Shown piece by piece: positions 1 through 8,318 of a stretch of 64,000 nucleotides of DNA. The notes beneath the pieces were generated by a model that saw only the letters and a list, made by a program, of their open reading frames with translations, did no database searches and was not told the DNA's origin. The translations under genes were made by a program, and so were the position numbers. This DNA comes from Bermanella sp040371755. Its GTDB lineage: Bacteria > Pseudomonadota > Gammaproteobacteria > Pseudomonadales > Oceanobacteraceae. The number at the start of each line of letters is the position of its first letter. The stretch's first letter is position 1. The stretch lies in contig NZ_BAABWE010000006.1 of NCBI RefSeq assembly GCF_040371755.1, positions 1-64,000 of the forward strand. The letters run 5' to 3'.

Positions 1-550
1 AATATACAATTAAGCAAAAACGTATCTCACAAATAAGTAGGGTAAGTGAAGGCACTAACTTTCCCGATTTTGTATTCGTCGGATAGGCGAAGATTTAAAC
101 GAACTGAAATGGCTGTCTTAATAGTTTGTGGCTTAAGCCGCAATATCGAAGGCAAGGGTGAGTGTATGCTGTTCTCTAGCCAAGCACGGGGTGCTCATAG
201 CTGTGTTGTGTAGAATCATTGGTGCAACACAAAAATGCACGATGCACACAGCGTGAAACCCAATGATAAGAAGGCGTGACTTCAAGACTGACCTGTTGTT
301 TCCTTGGCTTTTTCAGTATTAATAGTTATTACCTATACGCAAAGTTTCATCACACGTCTAAATCCCCGCTGCAGCGATGGCTTTGTACTGCGTTGTAACC
401 TTGCCAGCAGCCCTTATTTTGGGGCTTCCCTCATGGAAATCTGCCCTCGTTAGCGCTATAGTTGCCTCATTATTTTTTATTGATTCCAAACCCTTCTGAA
501 CAGTGTATTAGGCTTAATTATTGATCAGAATGTGTACATTAGGAGTGACC
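1..550. other. Structured, gene-poor leader region upstream of leuA
   Basis: No convincing gene lies here. Several inverted repeats are visible: a 10-bp palindrome GGCTTAAGCC at 130-139, a tight hairpin AGCAC/GTGCT with a GGG loop at 183-195, and an 8-bp perfect stem ATCATTGG/CCAATGAT at 215-222 and 260-267 that encloses further small repeats. A 40-codon hydrophobic reading frame (ATG 377, stop 497-499) lacks a ribosome binding site. It is not rich enough in consecutive leucines to call a leu attenuator peptide. Frame 3 is open from the left edge to a stop at 84-86 and could be the tail of an unseen gene. A structured RNA or the remains of a mobile element are both possible; nothing here decides between them. 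Confidence 0.4.
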
Positions 551-2086
551 ATGAGTCAGCTAATCATTTTTGATACCACCATGCGTGACGGCGAACAAAG
601 TCCGGGCGCTTCTATGACCCGTGACGAAAAGGTACGCATTGGTAAAGCGTTGGAAAAAATGCGTGTGGATGTGATCGAAGCAGGTTTTGCAGCGGCTAGC
701 CCTGGGGACTTTGAATCCATTGCCGCAGTGGCAGCAGCGGTTAAAAATAGCACTATTTGTTCGTTAGCCCGTGCCGTTGATGGTGACATTGACCGCGCAG
801 CAGAAGCGCTAAAAGCGGCTGAGCGTAAACGCATACATACTTTCATTGCTACCAGCCCCATTCATATGGAGCACAAACTACGCATGTCACCAGACCAAGT
901 GGTTGAACGGGCCGTATATGCGGTAAAACGTGCCCGTAGTTACGTGGATGATGTGGAGTTCTCGTGTGAAGACGCTGGTCGTTCAGAAATGGACTTCCTA
1001 TGTCGTATTATCGAAGCGGCTATTGATGCGGGTGCACGTACGATCAATATTCCTGACACAGTGGGTTATGCCATTCCGGAAGAGTTCGGTTATAAAATCA
1101 AAACCTTGTTAAATCGCATTCCTAATGCCGACAAAGCTATTTTCTCTGTGCATTGTCATAACGATTTAGGTTTAGCGGTTGCTAACTCATTGGCGGCAGT
1201 TGCCAATGGTGCACGCCAAGTGGAATGTACCATAAACGGTTTAGGTGAGCGGGCAGGTAATGCGGCCCTTGAAGAAATTGTTATGGGAGTACGTACGCGC
1301 AGTGATTTATTTGAGGTGACCTCTAATATTAATACAGAGATCATCGTGCCTACTTCCCGTATGGTTTCTACTATTACCGGCTTCCCTGTACAGCCAAATA
1401 AAGCCATTGTGGGTGCCAATGCGTTTGCCCACGAATCGGGTATTCACCAAGACGGTGTGTTAAAGCACCGCGAAACCTATGAAATTATGCGTGCTGAAGA
1501 CGTTGGTTGGGGCGCAAATAAAATGGTCATGGGCAAACACTCTGGCCGCGCTGCGTTCCGTTCACGTTTAGAAGAGTTAGGTGTGAATTTTGAATCGGAT
1601 CAAGAATTAAATTTAGCGTTTGCGCGCTTTAAAGAGTTGGCCGATAAAAAACACGAAATCTTTGATGAAGATTTACAAGCGCTGGTCAGTGCCACTCGCT
1701 CAATGGATGAAAAATACCAATTGGTGACTCTAGAAGCACTAAGCCAAACCGGCGAAACACCAAAAGCTAAATTAACACTGGCTGTTGATGGTAAAGAAGA
1801 AACAGTTGAGAGTGATGGTAGCGGCCCTGTGGATGCAGTATTTAAAGCCATTGAAAGCAATGCTAATTCTGGTGCGAATGTTCAGTTGTATTCGGTAAAC
1901 GCCATTACCCAAGGTACTGATAGCCAAGGGGAAGTGACGGTTCGCTTAGAAAAAGGCGGTCGTATTGTAAATGGTTTGGGCAGCGATACTGATATTCTAG
2001 TGGCATCAGCCAAAGCATATATCAACGCACTTAACCTGTTAGAGAACAATAACGATAAAGCCCACCCTCAAACTTCTGGTGTGTAG
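551..2086 (+). CDS. leuA: 2-isopropylmalate synthase
   Basis: Catalyses the first committed step of leucine synthesis: acetyl-CoA plus 2-oxoisovalerate to 2-isopropylmalate, in the cytoplasm. The 511-residue product has the long (regulated) form. The N-terminal TIM-barrel carries the DTTMRDGEQ signature at about residues 8-16 and the metal-binding HCHNDLG motif at about 200. A C-terminal leucine-responsive LeuA dimer domain runs from about residue 390. The start at ATG 551 is chosen because AGGAG sits at 541-545; an in-frame TTG at 521 has no such site. A HolD-like gene follows after only 5 nt, so the two are probably co-transcribed. Leucine feedback inhibition is expected from the family. 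Confidence 0.96.
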   Translation: MSQLIIFDTTMRDGEQSPGASMTRDEKVRIGKALEKMRVDVIEAGFAAASPGDFESIAAVAAAVKNSTICSLARAVDGDIDRAAEALKAAERKRIHTFIATSPIHMEHKLRMSPDQVVERAVYAVKRARSYVDDVEFSCEDAGRSEMDFLCRIIEAAIDAGARTINIPDTVGYAIPEEFGYKIKTLLNRIPNADKAIFSVHCHNDLGLAVANSLAAVANGARQVECTINGLGERAGNAALEEIVMGVRTRSDLFEVTSNINTEIIVPTSRMVSTITGFPVQPNKAIVGANAFAHESGIHQDGVLKHRETYEIMRAEDVGWGANKMVMGKHSGRAAFRSRLEELGVNFESDQELNLAFARFKELADKKHEIFDEDLQALVSATRSMDEKYQLVTLEALSQTGETPKAKLTLAVDGKEETVESDGSGPVDAVFKAIESNANSGANVQLYSVNAITQGTDSQGEVTVRLEKGGRIVNGLGSDTDILVASAKAYINALNLLENNNDKAHPQTSGV

Positions 2087-2091
2087 CGCTA

Positions 2092-2865
2092 ATGTTATAT
2101 AGTGCTGCCCAGTTAACTTATCTTGAGCACCTAGGTATTGATGTCTGGGTGCCAAAAGATTTACCTGTGCAGCAAAGCGCCATTGAGCCAGAGCTGACAA
2201 ACACAGTAGCCCATTCGGAAGCTGAATTTGTTGCGCCTGTTCATTATGAAGACGTGCCGCCGGCCCAGTATAATGAACAAAGGGCTGAGCCTGCGCAAGC
2301 TTATGAACAAGCGCCTTCTGTTACCCAAGTTCCGGCACCTACTCAGTCTGTACCTCCAGCGCCAATGGCGGCGCCCAATTTGAATTCGGCGTTAACATCG
2401 TCGATACCTGCGCCAGCGTTTCCAAAAGCGGCGCAGCCAGAGACAACTCAGGTTAATCGGCTTGAGTTTCATGTTCAGTTTTGGTGTTACAGTTCAGGTG
2501 TATGGTTTATTAGTGGTGATGTAAATGTTACGCCGCAACAACATAAGCTGGTGCACAATTTAGCCCAGTTTATTCAAGGTAAAAAACGCAAACCGCGTCA
2601 TGTGAATGTGTTCTCTTGGCCTATGATTGATAGCCCAAATGTGGATCAAGGTGCTGATGTTGCCAATAAATATTTATTATCTCACATAGAGCGTTTACAA
2701 CAGGCGTGTGAGCAAAAACAGGTGTTTGTGTTTAATGACTGTGATTTTTACCCTGCCGATTTACCTCATGTGAAGCTAGATGTAACACTCAATGAGTTGT
2801 TATCTAACGCCCAAGCCAAGCAAGTGCTGTGGCAACAACTGTTGTCATTCCAACTGCCAGAATAA
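2092..2865 (+). CDS. holD: HolD-like DNA polymerase III psi subunit with long disordered linker
   Basis: Probable clamp-loader accessory subunit psi, which links HolC (chi) and SSB to the clamp loader. The 257-residue protein is about twice the length of E. coli HolD (137 aa). Two ends look HolD-like: an N-terminal YLEHLGIDVWVPK segment (residues about 10-22) resembling the E. coli LQQLGITQW tail, and a C-terminal AKQVLWQQL segment resembling ARAALWQQI. Between them lies a Pro/Ala/Gln-rich low-complexity linker (about 45-120). A globular part follows (about 123-257). The position directly before rimI is the same as for E. coli holD and for the cryptic psi of pseudomonads. The call rests on the end motifs plus synteny; overall similarity is weak. 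Confidence 0.68.
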   Translation: MLYSAAQLTYLEHLGIDVWVPKDLPVQQSAIEPELTNTVAHSEAEFVAPVHYEDVPPAQYNEQRAEPAQAYEQAPSVTQVPAPTQSVPPAPMAAPNLNSALTSSIPAPAFPKAAQPETTQVNRLEFHVQFWCYSSGVWFISGDVNVTPQQHKLVHNLAQFIQGKKRKPRHVNVFSWPMIDSPNVDQGADVANKYLLSHIERLQQACEQKQVFVFNDCDFYPADLPHVKLDVTLNELLSNAQAKQVLWQQLLSFQLPE

Positions 2866-2881
2866 TTGTTCGAGATTTATT

Positions 2882-3331
2882 ATGCTCACGTTTCGCGAAA
2901 TGACGCTGGCCGATATTCCGTTTATACATGCCATTGAAATGCAAGGTTATGATTTTCCATGGTCGAAAAATCTATTTGAACAAAATATCAAATCAAAAAA
3001 ATATTGTGTGGTGGCATTAGAAAAAGACATTATCATAGGTTATGCCATCTTATCTTATGTGGTGGGCGAGGCTGAGTTGCTGAATCTTTGTATTGACCCG
3101 TTAGCTCACGGCAAAGGTTATGCAAAAGCCTTGTTGGATCATCTGATTGATCATGCCAGTGAAAAAGACAACCAAGATATGTATTTAGAAGTACGGGTAA
3201 CGAACGCACCAGCCATTCATATATATGAACAAGCAGGCTTTAATGAAATTGGCCGTCGTAAAAATTATTATGCCACTAAAGCAGGTAATGAAGATGCGAT
3301 TTTAATGGCTTTGCCGTTGTTTAAAGATTAA
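2882..3331 (+). CDS. rimI: Ribosomal protein S18 alanine N-acetyltransferase
   Basis: GNAT-fold enzyme that acetylates the N-terminal alanine of ribosomal protein S18 using acetyl-CoA. The 149-residue product matches the usual RimI length (E. coli 148). The acetyl-CoA loop is seen as HGKGYAKALL (about residues 78-87), preceded by EAELLNLCIDP and followed by LEVRVTNAPAIHIYEQAGF, the typical RimI core. The start at 2882 gives a full-length protein; a longer in-frame extension upstream overlaps the HolD-like gene and adds only a Cys/Asn-rich stretch foreign to the family. It lies 16 nt after the HolD-like gene, the holD-rimI arrangement known in E. coli. Confidence 0.92.
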   Translation: MLTFREMTLADIPFIHAIEMQGYDFPWSKNLFEQNIKSKKYCVVALEKDIIIGYAILSYVVGEAELLNLCIDPLAHGKGYAKALLDHLIDHASEKDNQDMYLEVRVTNAPAIHIYEQAGFNEIGRRKNYYATKAGNEDAILMALPLFKD

Positions 3332-3350
3332 ATAAATTACACACATATGT

Positions 3351-3389
3351 AAAAAAAGCCTGTCCGTAAAATACGCACAGGCTTTTTTA
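3351..3389. terminator. Bidirectional intrinsic terminator
   Basis: A-run, stem AGCCTGT/ACAGGCT with a spacer of about 13 nt, then T-run. It lies between the convergent rimI (plus) and peroxidase-like gene (minus) and can serve both. Confidence 0.85.
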
Positions 3390-3408
3390 TTGCTAGGGTG
3401 TTGGCTAA

Positions 3409-4920
3409 TTAAAGCGCATTACCTTCAGCATCTTCTGGGTTTAGTTGATGATTATCCACGCTCTGTGATGCCGTTGGAATCCAAGGGGCGAGACATTCGC
3501 GGTCTTCAACACATGGATCAGTCAGGGCTTCTAAGAAGGCCACTAATTGATCCACTTCACTGTCACTCAACGCTAAGTTTTCTGGTACTAGACTATCACC
3601 TGCGGTTTGCTCTGCTTTAAGTTTAGCAAGAGCCGCACGGCTATTATCTTCAGCGTTAGGGTACAAAGTTGCACAGTTTGTCATGTCTTCAAACTGAGGT
3701 AAGTTACATACCCCCATACCATTTTGGTTGGCGACAAAATCATTGGTTGATTTAGTTTGATTTACATAATGACGAACCACACTTTCAAGGGTGGGCATAC
3801 TACCACTGTGACTGTATGGGCCAGTTACTTTAATGTTAAGTAGTGAAGCCGTACGGAACGCATATTTGTCGTCAGCATCACCTGTTTCACGGAAGCGGCC
3901 AAAGTCATCACTGCCATCGGTGCCGTCACCTTTACCGATACCAATTTGCGGATATGCCACAGTATGATGTTTTTCGTCGGTAAATAGTTGACCTGTGTGA
4001 CAAGCAACACAGCCTGCACCGCCATTTTCAGGAGTTGTGAAGAAAAGCTTCGCACCTTTTTTGGCTGTTTCACTGATGGCATCTTCATCACCATCCATGT
4101 AACGCTGCCAAGGGTGATCAGTAAACACCATTGAACGCTCATACTCTGCAAGGGCGTGGGCAATGCGATCATAAGTAATTAAATCTTCTGCGGCAGTTGC
4201 TCCACCAAATGCGGTTTGGAATTCAGTTAACCAAGTATTGGCGCCAATTCCATCAGCAATGCCTTCGCCATAGTTACCGATACGGGCGGCGAGGTGGTCA
4301 CGGACGTCTTGATTTGAGTTGCCAGCTTCAAAGGTAAAGCCTCGCATTTCATCAGCAGAGGTAACAGGAAAGCGAGCTTGTGCTGCCGCTAGGTTACGTC
4401 CAGCGTTATTGTCTGCAGTACTAAAAGTAGAGTCTGGCGAGCGAATATCGCCACTGGCACCATTGGTACCTTCAACTACGTTTAAAGATTCAACGCGAGA
4501 GTCATGAAATAAACTGTTGTCCCACAAACCTAGGTTGAAAACGGTAGGAGCATTACGTGGTACGCTAGGTAAGGATTCTGTTGCGCCATCCATGTGAATA
4601 CGGCCTAAACCTAATAGGTCTTCATCATTTGAAGAGACACCCACAGAAAGAGATAGATCATCACCACCACCAAGTACAGGATGGTGACAGGTCACACAGG
4701 CGCTATCAAAGTCACCGCCAAGCGCTTTGGTAAAAAATAACTTTTTACCTAATTGAGCAATATCATCATTAATACTGGGTAAATCACGTTGTGGATGATC
4801 GTTGAGATTTTGATCTTCGATGATGTTAGATAGCTCTTTATCAAGCTTAGTATCATCACATGCGGAAAGTCCCATAATTGAGACTAAAGCCAAAGGTAGG
4901 CTGATTATTTTGTTATTCAT
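3409..4920 (-). CDS. Di-heme cytochrome c peroxidase / MauG-family lipoprotein
   Basis: Periplasmic di-heme protein of the bacterial CCP/MauG superfamily. Two CxxCH heme sites are visible: CVTCH at residues 75-79 and CVACH at about 305-309. The N-terminus is a lipoprotein signal with lipobox LSAC (Cys21). Asp follows at positions +2 and +3, which in E. coli would favour retention in the inner membrane facing the periplasm. At 503 residues it is much longer than a classic CCP (about 320-350), with extra sequence between the hemes and at the C-terminus. Substrate is unknown: hydrogen peroxide reduction or an oxidative modification of a partner are both possible. A strong GGGGAGAG site precedes ATG 4920. 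It appears monocistronic. Confidence 0.85.
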   Translation of the reverse strand: MNNKIISLPLALVSIMGLSACDDTKLDKELSNIIEDQNLNDHPQRDLPSINDDIAQLGKKLFFTKALGGDFDSACVTCHHPVLGGGDDLSLSVGVSSNDEDLLGLGRIHMDGATESLPSVPRNAPTVFNLGLWDNSLFHDSRVESLNVVEGTNGASGDIRSPDSTFSTADNNAGRNLAAAQARFPVTSADEMRGFTFEAGNSNQDVRDHLAARIGNYGEGIADGIGANTWLTEFQTAFGGATAAEDLITYDRIAHALAEYERSMVFTDHPWQRYMDGDEDAISETAKKGAKLFFTTPENGGAGCVACHTGQLFTDEKHHTVAYPQIGIGKGDGTDGSDDFGRFRETGDADDKYAFRTASLLNIKVTGPYSHSGSMPTLESVVRHYVNQTKSTNDFVANQNGMGVCNLPQFEDMTNCATLYPNAEDNSRAALAKLKAEQTAGDSLVPENLALSDSEVDQLVAFLEALTDPCVEDRECLAPWIPTASQSVDNHQLNPEDAEGNAL

Positions 4921-5029
4921 GTATCTCTCCCCCGAGGAGGCGAGATTATAAACCCGTATAGAATGAAAGTGTTTAGAAATTCCAGATAAAGTGGTACTTA
5001 AGTATGGGTTTGTGCAAAACAGAGGGAAA

Positions 5030-5052
5030 CTGCCATGTAAAATACATGGCAG
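5030..5052 (-). terminator. Hairpin after SulP transporter gene
   Basis: Perfect 10-bp inverted repeat CTGCCATGTA/TACATGGCAG with a 3-nt loop, 25 nt beyond the SulP stop codon. The T-tract on the minus strand is interrupted, so termination may be partial. Confidence 0.55.
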
Positions 5053-5076
5053 GGAGTAACTATGACACTTAACTTA

Positions 5077-6603
5077 TCATGCAAGTTTGTCTGTAGCGAC
5101 GTGGTATTTAGGGTCTTCAATCACATCTACTTCAACCATATTACCAGCCTTGGTAAGTAGCTTGCGGCATTCAGGACTTAAGTGTTTAAGACTAAGGGTT
5201 TTGCCTTCTTGGTTATAGCGTTCAGCTAGGGTGTCGATGACCTCTAAACCAGAATGGTCTGCTACTCGGGAGTGTTTGAATTCAATGATTACTTGATCAG
5301 GATCGTTTTTAGGATCAAATAACTCAAGGAAAAACGAAGTAGAGCCAAAGAATAGTGGGCCGTGCAGCTCGTAAGTTTTCACCCCGTTTTCTTCTTTGAT
5401 GTCAGCACGAATATGTTGTGCGTGTTCCCATGCAAATACCAATGCAGAGACAATCACACCAATAATCACCGCCATGGCTAAGTCAGTGGCCACCGTTACA
5501 CCAGAAACCAGAATCAAAACAAAGGCATCTGTTTTAGGGATTTTCTTAAGGATACGCAAGCTCGACCACTCGAAGGTGCCTAGCACTACCATCATCATCA
5601 CACCTACCAGTGCCGCTAATGGAATCTGCGCAATAATGTCAGAGGCAAACAGGATAAACATAAGCAAGGCAACAGCGGCAGTAATACCAGACAAGCGACC
5701 ACGGCCACCGGAGTTAATGTTAATCATAGACTGACCAATCATGGCACAACCACCCATGCCACCAAAGAAACCGTTTACAGTGTTAGAAGCACCTTGGGCG
5801 ATGCATTCTTTATTACTGCGTCCACGGGTTTGGGTTAATTCGTCGATTAGGGTCAGTGTTAGTAGTGACTCTATTAGTCCAACACCAGCTAAGATTAAGC
5901 TGTACGGTAAAATGATCCATAAGGTTTCAAGGGTAAATGGGACTTCTGGAATACTAAACTGTGGTAGGCCGCCAGCGATATTGGCCACATCGCCCACGGT
6001 GCGGGTGTCTAAACCTAACCAAATAGCTCCGAAACTCACCACTACAATGGCCGCTAACGCAGAAGGGATAGCATTGGTTAGTTTAGGTAAGAAGTGAATA
6101 ATGGCCATAGTTAAGGCCACAAGGCCAAGCATGATGATTAACGCATTGCCTTCCAACCATGCTTTCATACCTGCATCGTCAACAAATTTGAACTGCTCAA
6201 GCTGGCTTAAGAAAATCACAATGGCTAAGCCATTTACAAAGCCCAGCATGACAGGCTGAGGTACAAGGCGTATAAACTTACCTAATTTTAGGATACCTGC
6301 TGACATCTGGATCAAGCCGGTGAGTACCACCGCTGCAAATAAATATTGAACACCGTGATCAGCCACCAATGCCACCATTACAACCGCCATAGCGCCAGTT
6401 GCGCCACTGATCATGCCTGGGCGACCACCAAAAATAGAGGTAATCAAGCCCACCATAAAGGCGGCATATAAACCAACTAGAGGATTTACACCTGCTACAA
6501 AGGCAAACGCCACGGCTTCAGGCACTAGGGCAAGTGCCACGGTTAAACCCGAAAGAATATCGTTCTTAGGGTTGTCCGTGGTTTTTTTGATGAGATTAAA
6601 CAT
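5077..6603 (-). CDS. SulP-family inorganic anion transporter with STAS domain
   Basis: Inner-membrane transporter of the SLC26/SulP family (sulfate, bicarbonate or related anions). The 508-residue protein begins with the family hallmark LSGLTVALALVPEAVAFAF, followed by many hydrophobic segments to about residue 395. A cytoplasmic STAS domain follows at about 400-490. The substrate cannot be read from sequence; the architecture resembles both sulfate permeases and BicA-type Na+/bicarbonate carriers, and no cys or carboxysome genes are nearby. GGAG precedes ATG 6603 at good spacing. Divergent from the CbiM-like gene at 6703, with a roughly 100-bp shared upstream region. Confidence 0.9.
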   Translation of the reverse strand: MFNLIKKTTDNPKNDILSGLTVALALVPEAVAFAFVAGVNPLVGLYAAFMVGLITSIFGGRPGMISGATGAMAVVMVALVADHGVQYLFAAVVLTGLIQMSAGILKLGKFIRLVPQPVMLGFVNGLAIVIFLSQLEQFKFVDDAGMKAWLEGNALIIMLGLVALTMAIIHFLPKLTNAIPSALAAIVVVSFGAIWLGLDTRTVGDVANIAGGLPQFSIPEVPFTLETLWIILPYSLILAGVGLIESLLTLTLIDELTQTRGRSNKECIAQGASNTVNGFFGGMGGCAMIGQSMININSGGRGRLSGITAAVALLMFILFASDIIAQIPLAALVGVMMMVVLGTFEWSSLRILKKIPKTDAFVLILVSGVTVATDLAMAVIIGVIVSALVFAWEHAQHIRADIKEENGVKTYELHGPLFFGSTSFFLELFDPKNDPDQVIIEFKHSRVADHSGLEVIDTLAERYNQEGKTLSLKHLSPECRKLLTKAGNMVEVDVIEDPKYHVATDKLA

Positions 6604-6702
6604 CTGATCTCCGATTAAAAAATGTTCAGCTGTAAAAAGTGCGCGTAGAGTACCTAAAATGCCTTAAAATAACCAGCAAAGCCGCGAAACACAGGAATTA
6701 TA

Positions 6703-7371
6703 GTGAGTATTGAATCGGGTTTAATTCCCCTTTGGTTTGTGTACCTAATGTATCTGCCATGTATTGGGATTTTATTATGGGCGTTATGTCGAGTGAACTG
6801 GACGGCATTGAAACACGAATCCATATTACAGCATGTTTTTTACAGTGCCTGTGTGGCGCTGGCAGTTTTGTGGTCCATAAGGGCAGGGCTTAGTAGTGGC
6901 CTAGGTATTCACTTTATGGGGTTAACCGCCGCAACCTTAGTAATGGGCTGGCCATTGGCGCTGATAGCTGGGGCCTTGGGTTTACTTGGGGTGAGCATTT
7001 TAGGGCTTGAAGCGTTTGATGGGTTTGCGGTGAACTTTATGGTTTCGGTGGCCTTGCCTGTATTGACGTCCTATTGGGTTTTGACGTTAGTGCAAAATAA
7101 ACTGCCTGCGAATCCATTTGTGTATATCTTTTTATGTGGCTTTTTTAATGGTGCGGTTTCCATATTGGCTGTGGCTTGCACGACCTCTTTAATGCTTGGG
7201 TTGCTGGAGGTGTATTCTTGGGATGCGGTTTACGAGGAGTATTTTCAATATTTGCCGTTAATGTTATTTCCCGAAGCGTTTATTAACGGCATGGTGGTAG
7301 CGGGTGTTATGGGCACGTTTCCCTACTTGTTAAGCTCATTTAATGTGGAAAAATACTTCAGTGATGATTAA
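6703..7371 (+). CDS. Stand-alone CbiM-like ECF transporter permease homologue
   Basis: Integral membrane protein of 222 residues with about six hydrophobic segments, resembling the CbiM/NikM substrate-specific component of Ni/Co ECF importers (PF01891-like). The segment GLGIHFMGLTAATLVMGWP at about residues 66-84 is typical. Classic CbiM begins Met-His and uses His2 as metal ligand; here the N-terminus reads MSIESGLIP, so His2 is replaced by Ser. No CbiN, CbiO or CbiQ partner is near. A noncanonical role or a different substrate is therefore likely. The start codon is GTG 6703 with AGGAA at 6693-6697. Confidence 0.72.
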   Translation: MSIESGLIPLWFVYLMYLPCIGILLWALCRVNWTALKHESILQHVFYSACVALAVLWSIRAGLSSGLGIHFMGLTAATLVMGWPLALIAGALGLLGVSILGLEAFDGFAVNFMVSVALPVLTSYWVLTLVQNKLPANPFVYIFLCGFFNGAVSILAVACTTSLMLGLLEVYSWDAVYEEYFQYLPLMLFPEAFINGMVVAGVMGTFPYLLSSFNVEKYFSDD

Positions 7372-7377
7372 TTTTTT

Positions 7378-7617
7378 TAGCTTTCTTTTTTACTTTAGGC
7401 TGCTTAGGTGAACGGTTTGTAAAAAGGCTTCACAGATTTGAATCCAAGAGTGTAAATCCTCGTCTACGGCAATGCCTTGAACTTGAATTTCCCTAGAGGC
7501 CAGAACTTTATCTAGGTTAACCAACGGTTCCTCTCATAAAACACAGTCCACCGAACATTTTTTTCAGGTCAATATCGGCACGATCCAAAAATACTCTGTT
7601 ATTCGCTGGGCTCAACC
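7378..7617 (-). pseudogene. Decayed TfoX N-terminal-domain family gene
   Basis: No intact ORF, but the minus strand holds pieces of one family in successive frames. A first piece (7556-7617 and on) reads DIDLKKMFGGLCFM, the hallmark of TfoX_N-domain proteins. It stops soon after, then a second frame gives VDEDLHSWIQICEAFL, like the family's C-terminal helix. A third frame continues with a Pro-Lys-rich tail of the kind that ends many of these proteins. The middle of the domain (roughly 40-50 residues) is missing and at least two frameshifts are needed. Inactivated, probably by deletion plus drift. Confidence 0.55.
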
Positions 7618-7640
7618 TTCATCGTATGTCATGTGATATT

Positions 7641-8213
7641 TTACTTGTCTGACTTATAAATACTGGTTTTAGGTTGAGCAAATACGCGGCGCAGCATGGG
7701 TTCAAATTCACTTAACGGCAGCGTGTCGTAGTCTGGGTCGAACGCAGGGTTATCATAATAAGCACAAAATTCGGCGGTACGCTCGAAACAAGGGTGGCCT
7801 TTAAATTGGTCACGCATGTTTTTATCAAGGCCAATATGTTCAAAAAAGAAGTGACCTTGGAAAATAGCATGGTGCTTGATCATCCAATGATTTTCTTCGC
7901 TCACAAAGGGCTGTAAAATAGCTGCGGCAATATCAGCGTGATTAAAGCTGCCTAGGGTATCGCCAATATCATGCAATAACGCGCACACTATGTACTCTTC
8001 GTCGCGGCCATCGCGCAGAGCGCGAGTTGCAGTTTGTAATGAATGCTGAAAGCGATCAATGGGGAATCCGCCAAAGTCGCCGTCTAATAGTTTTAAATGA
8101 TCTATCATCCGCTCAGGTAGGTTTTGCGCCATATGCATGTGCTCTGAGGCTAATACTTCCCAGTCGGCTTTGGTGGTTTCATCTAAACGGGTAAACGTAG
8201 GTTTATGGCTCAT
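7641..8213 (-). CDS. HD-domain protein, PhnZ-like oxygenase or phosphohydrolase
   Basis: Cytoplasmic metalloprotein of 190 residues with an HD-domain pattern: H57 in FQHSLQ, the HD pair at 81-82 in LLHDIGD, and a KHH motif near 113-115. This arrangement occurs in HD phosphohydrolases and in the smaller group of diiron oxygenases such as PhnZ (phosphonate breakdown). No phosphonate genes lie nearby to support the latter, so substrate and reaction are open. The start at 8213 has only a weak AGAG site. The neighbouring TfoX remnant is on the same strand downstream and probably unrelated. Confidence 0.8.
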   Translation of the reverse strand: MSHKPTFTRLDETTKADWEVLASEHMHMAQNLPERMIDHLKLLDGDFGGFPIDRFQHSLQTATRALRDGRDEEYIVCALLHDIGDTLGSFNHADIAAAILQPFVSEENHWMIKHHAIFQGHFFFEHIGLDKNMRDQFKGHPCFERTAEFCAYYDNPAFDPDYDTLPLSEFEPMLRRVFAQPKTSIYKSDK

Positions 8214-8318
8214 AATGGACTCTTTTTATTATTTTGTTTTAATCTACCTGAAATAATTAGCGATTGCGATTAGCATAGGGCTAACTTTAATTAAGTTGAA
8301 CATTAAGGACGATGCCCA

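Noticed and set aside
1..86. Open frame 3 from the left edge as the end of a gene
   Set aside because: Only 27 codons are visible and no motif supports it.
276..401. 41-codon GTG-initiated frame before leuA
   Set aside because: An AGAAGG-like site precedes it, but composition is not protein-like and it overlaps the inverted-repeat region.
377..499. 40-codon hydrophobic ORF as a leu leader peptide
   Set aside because: No ribosome binding site, leucines are scattered and not in a run, and no terminator/antiterminator pair lies between it and leuA.
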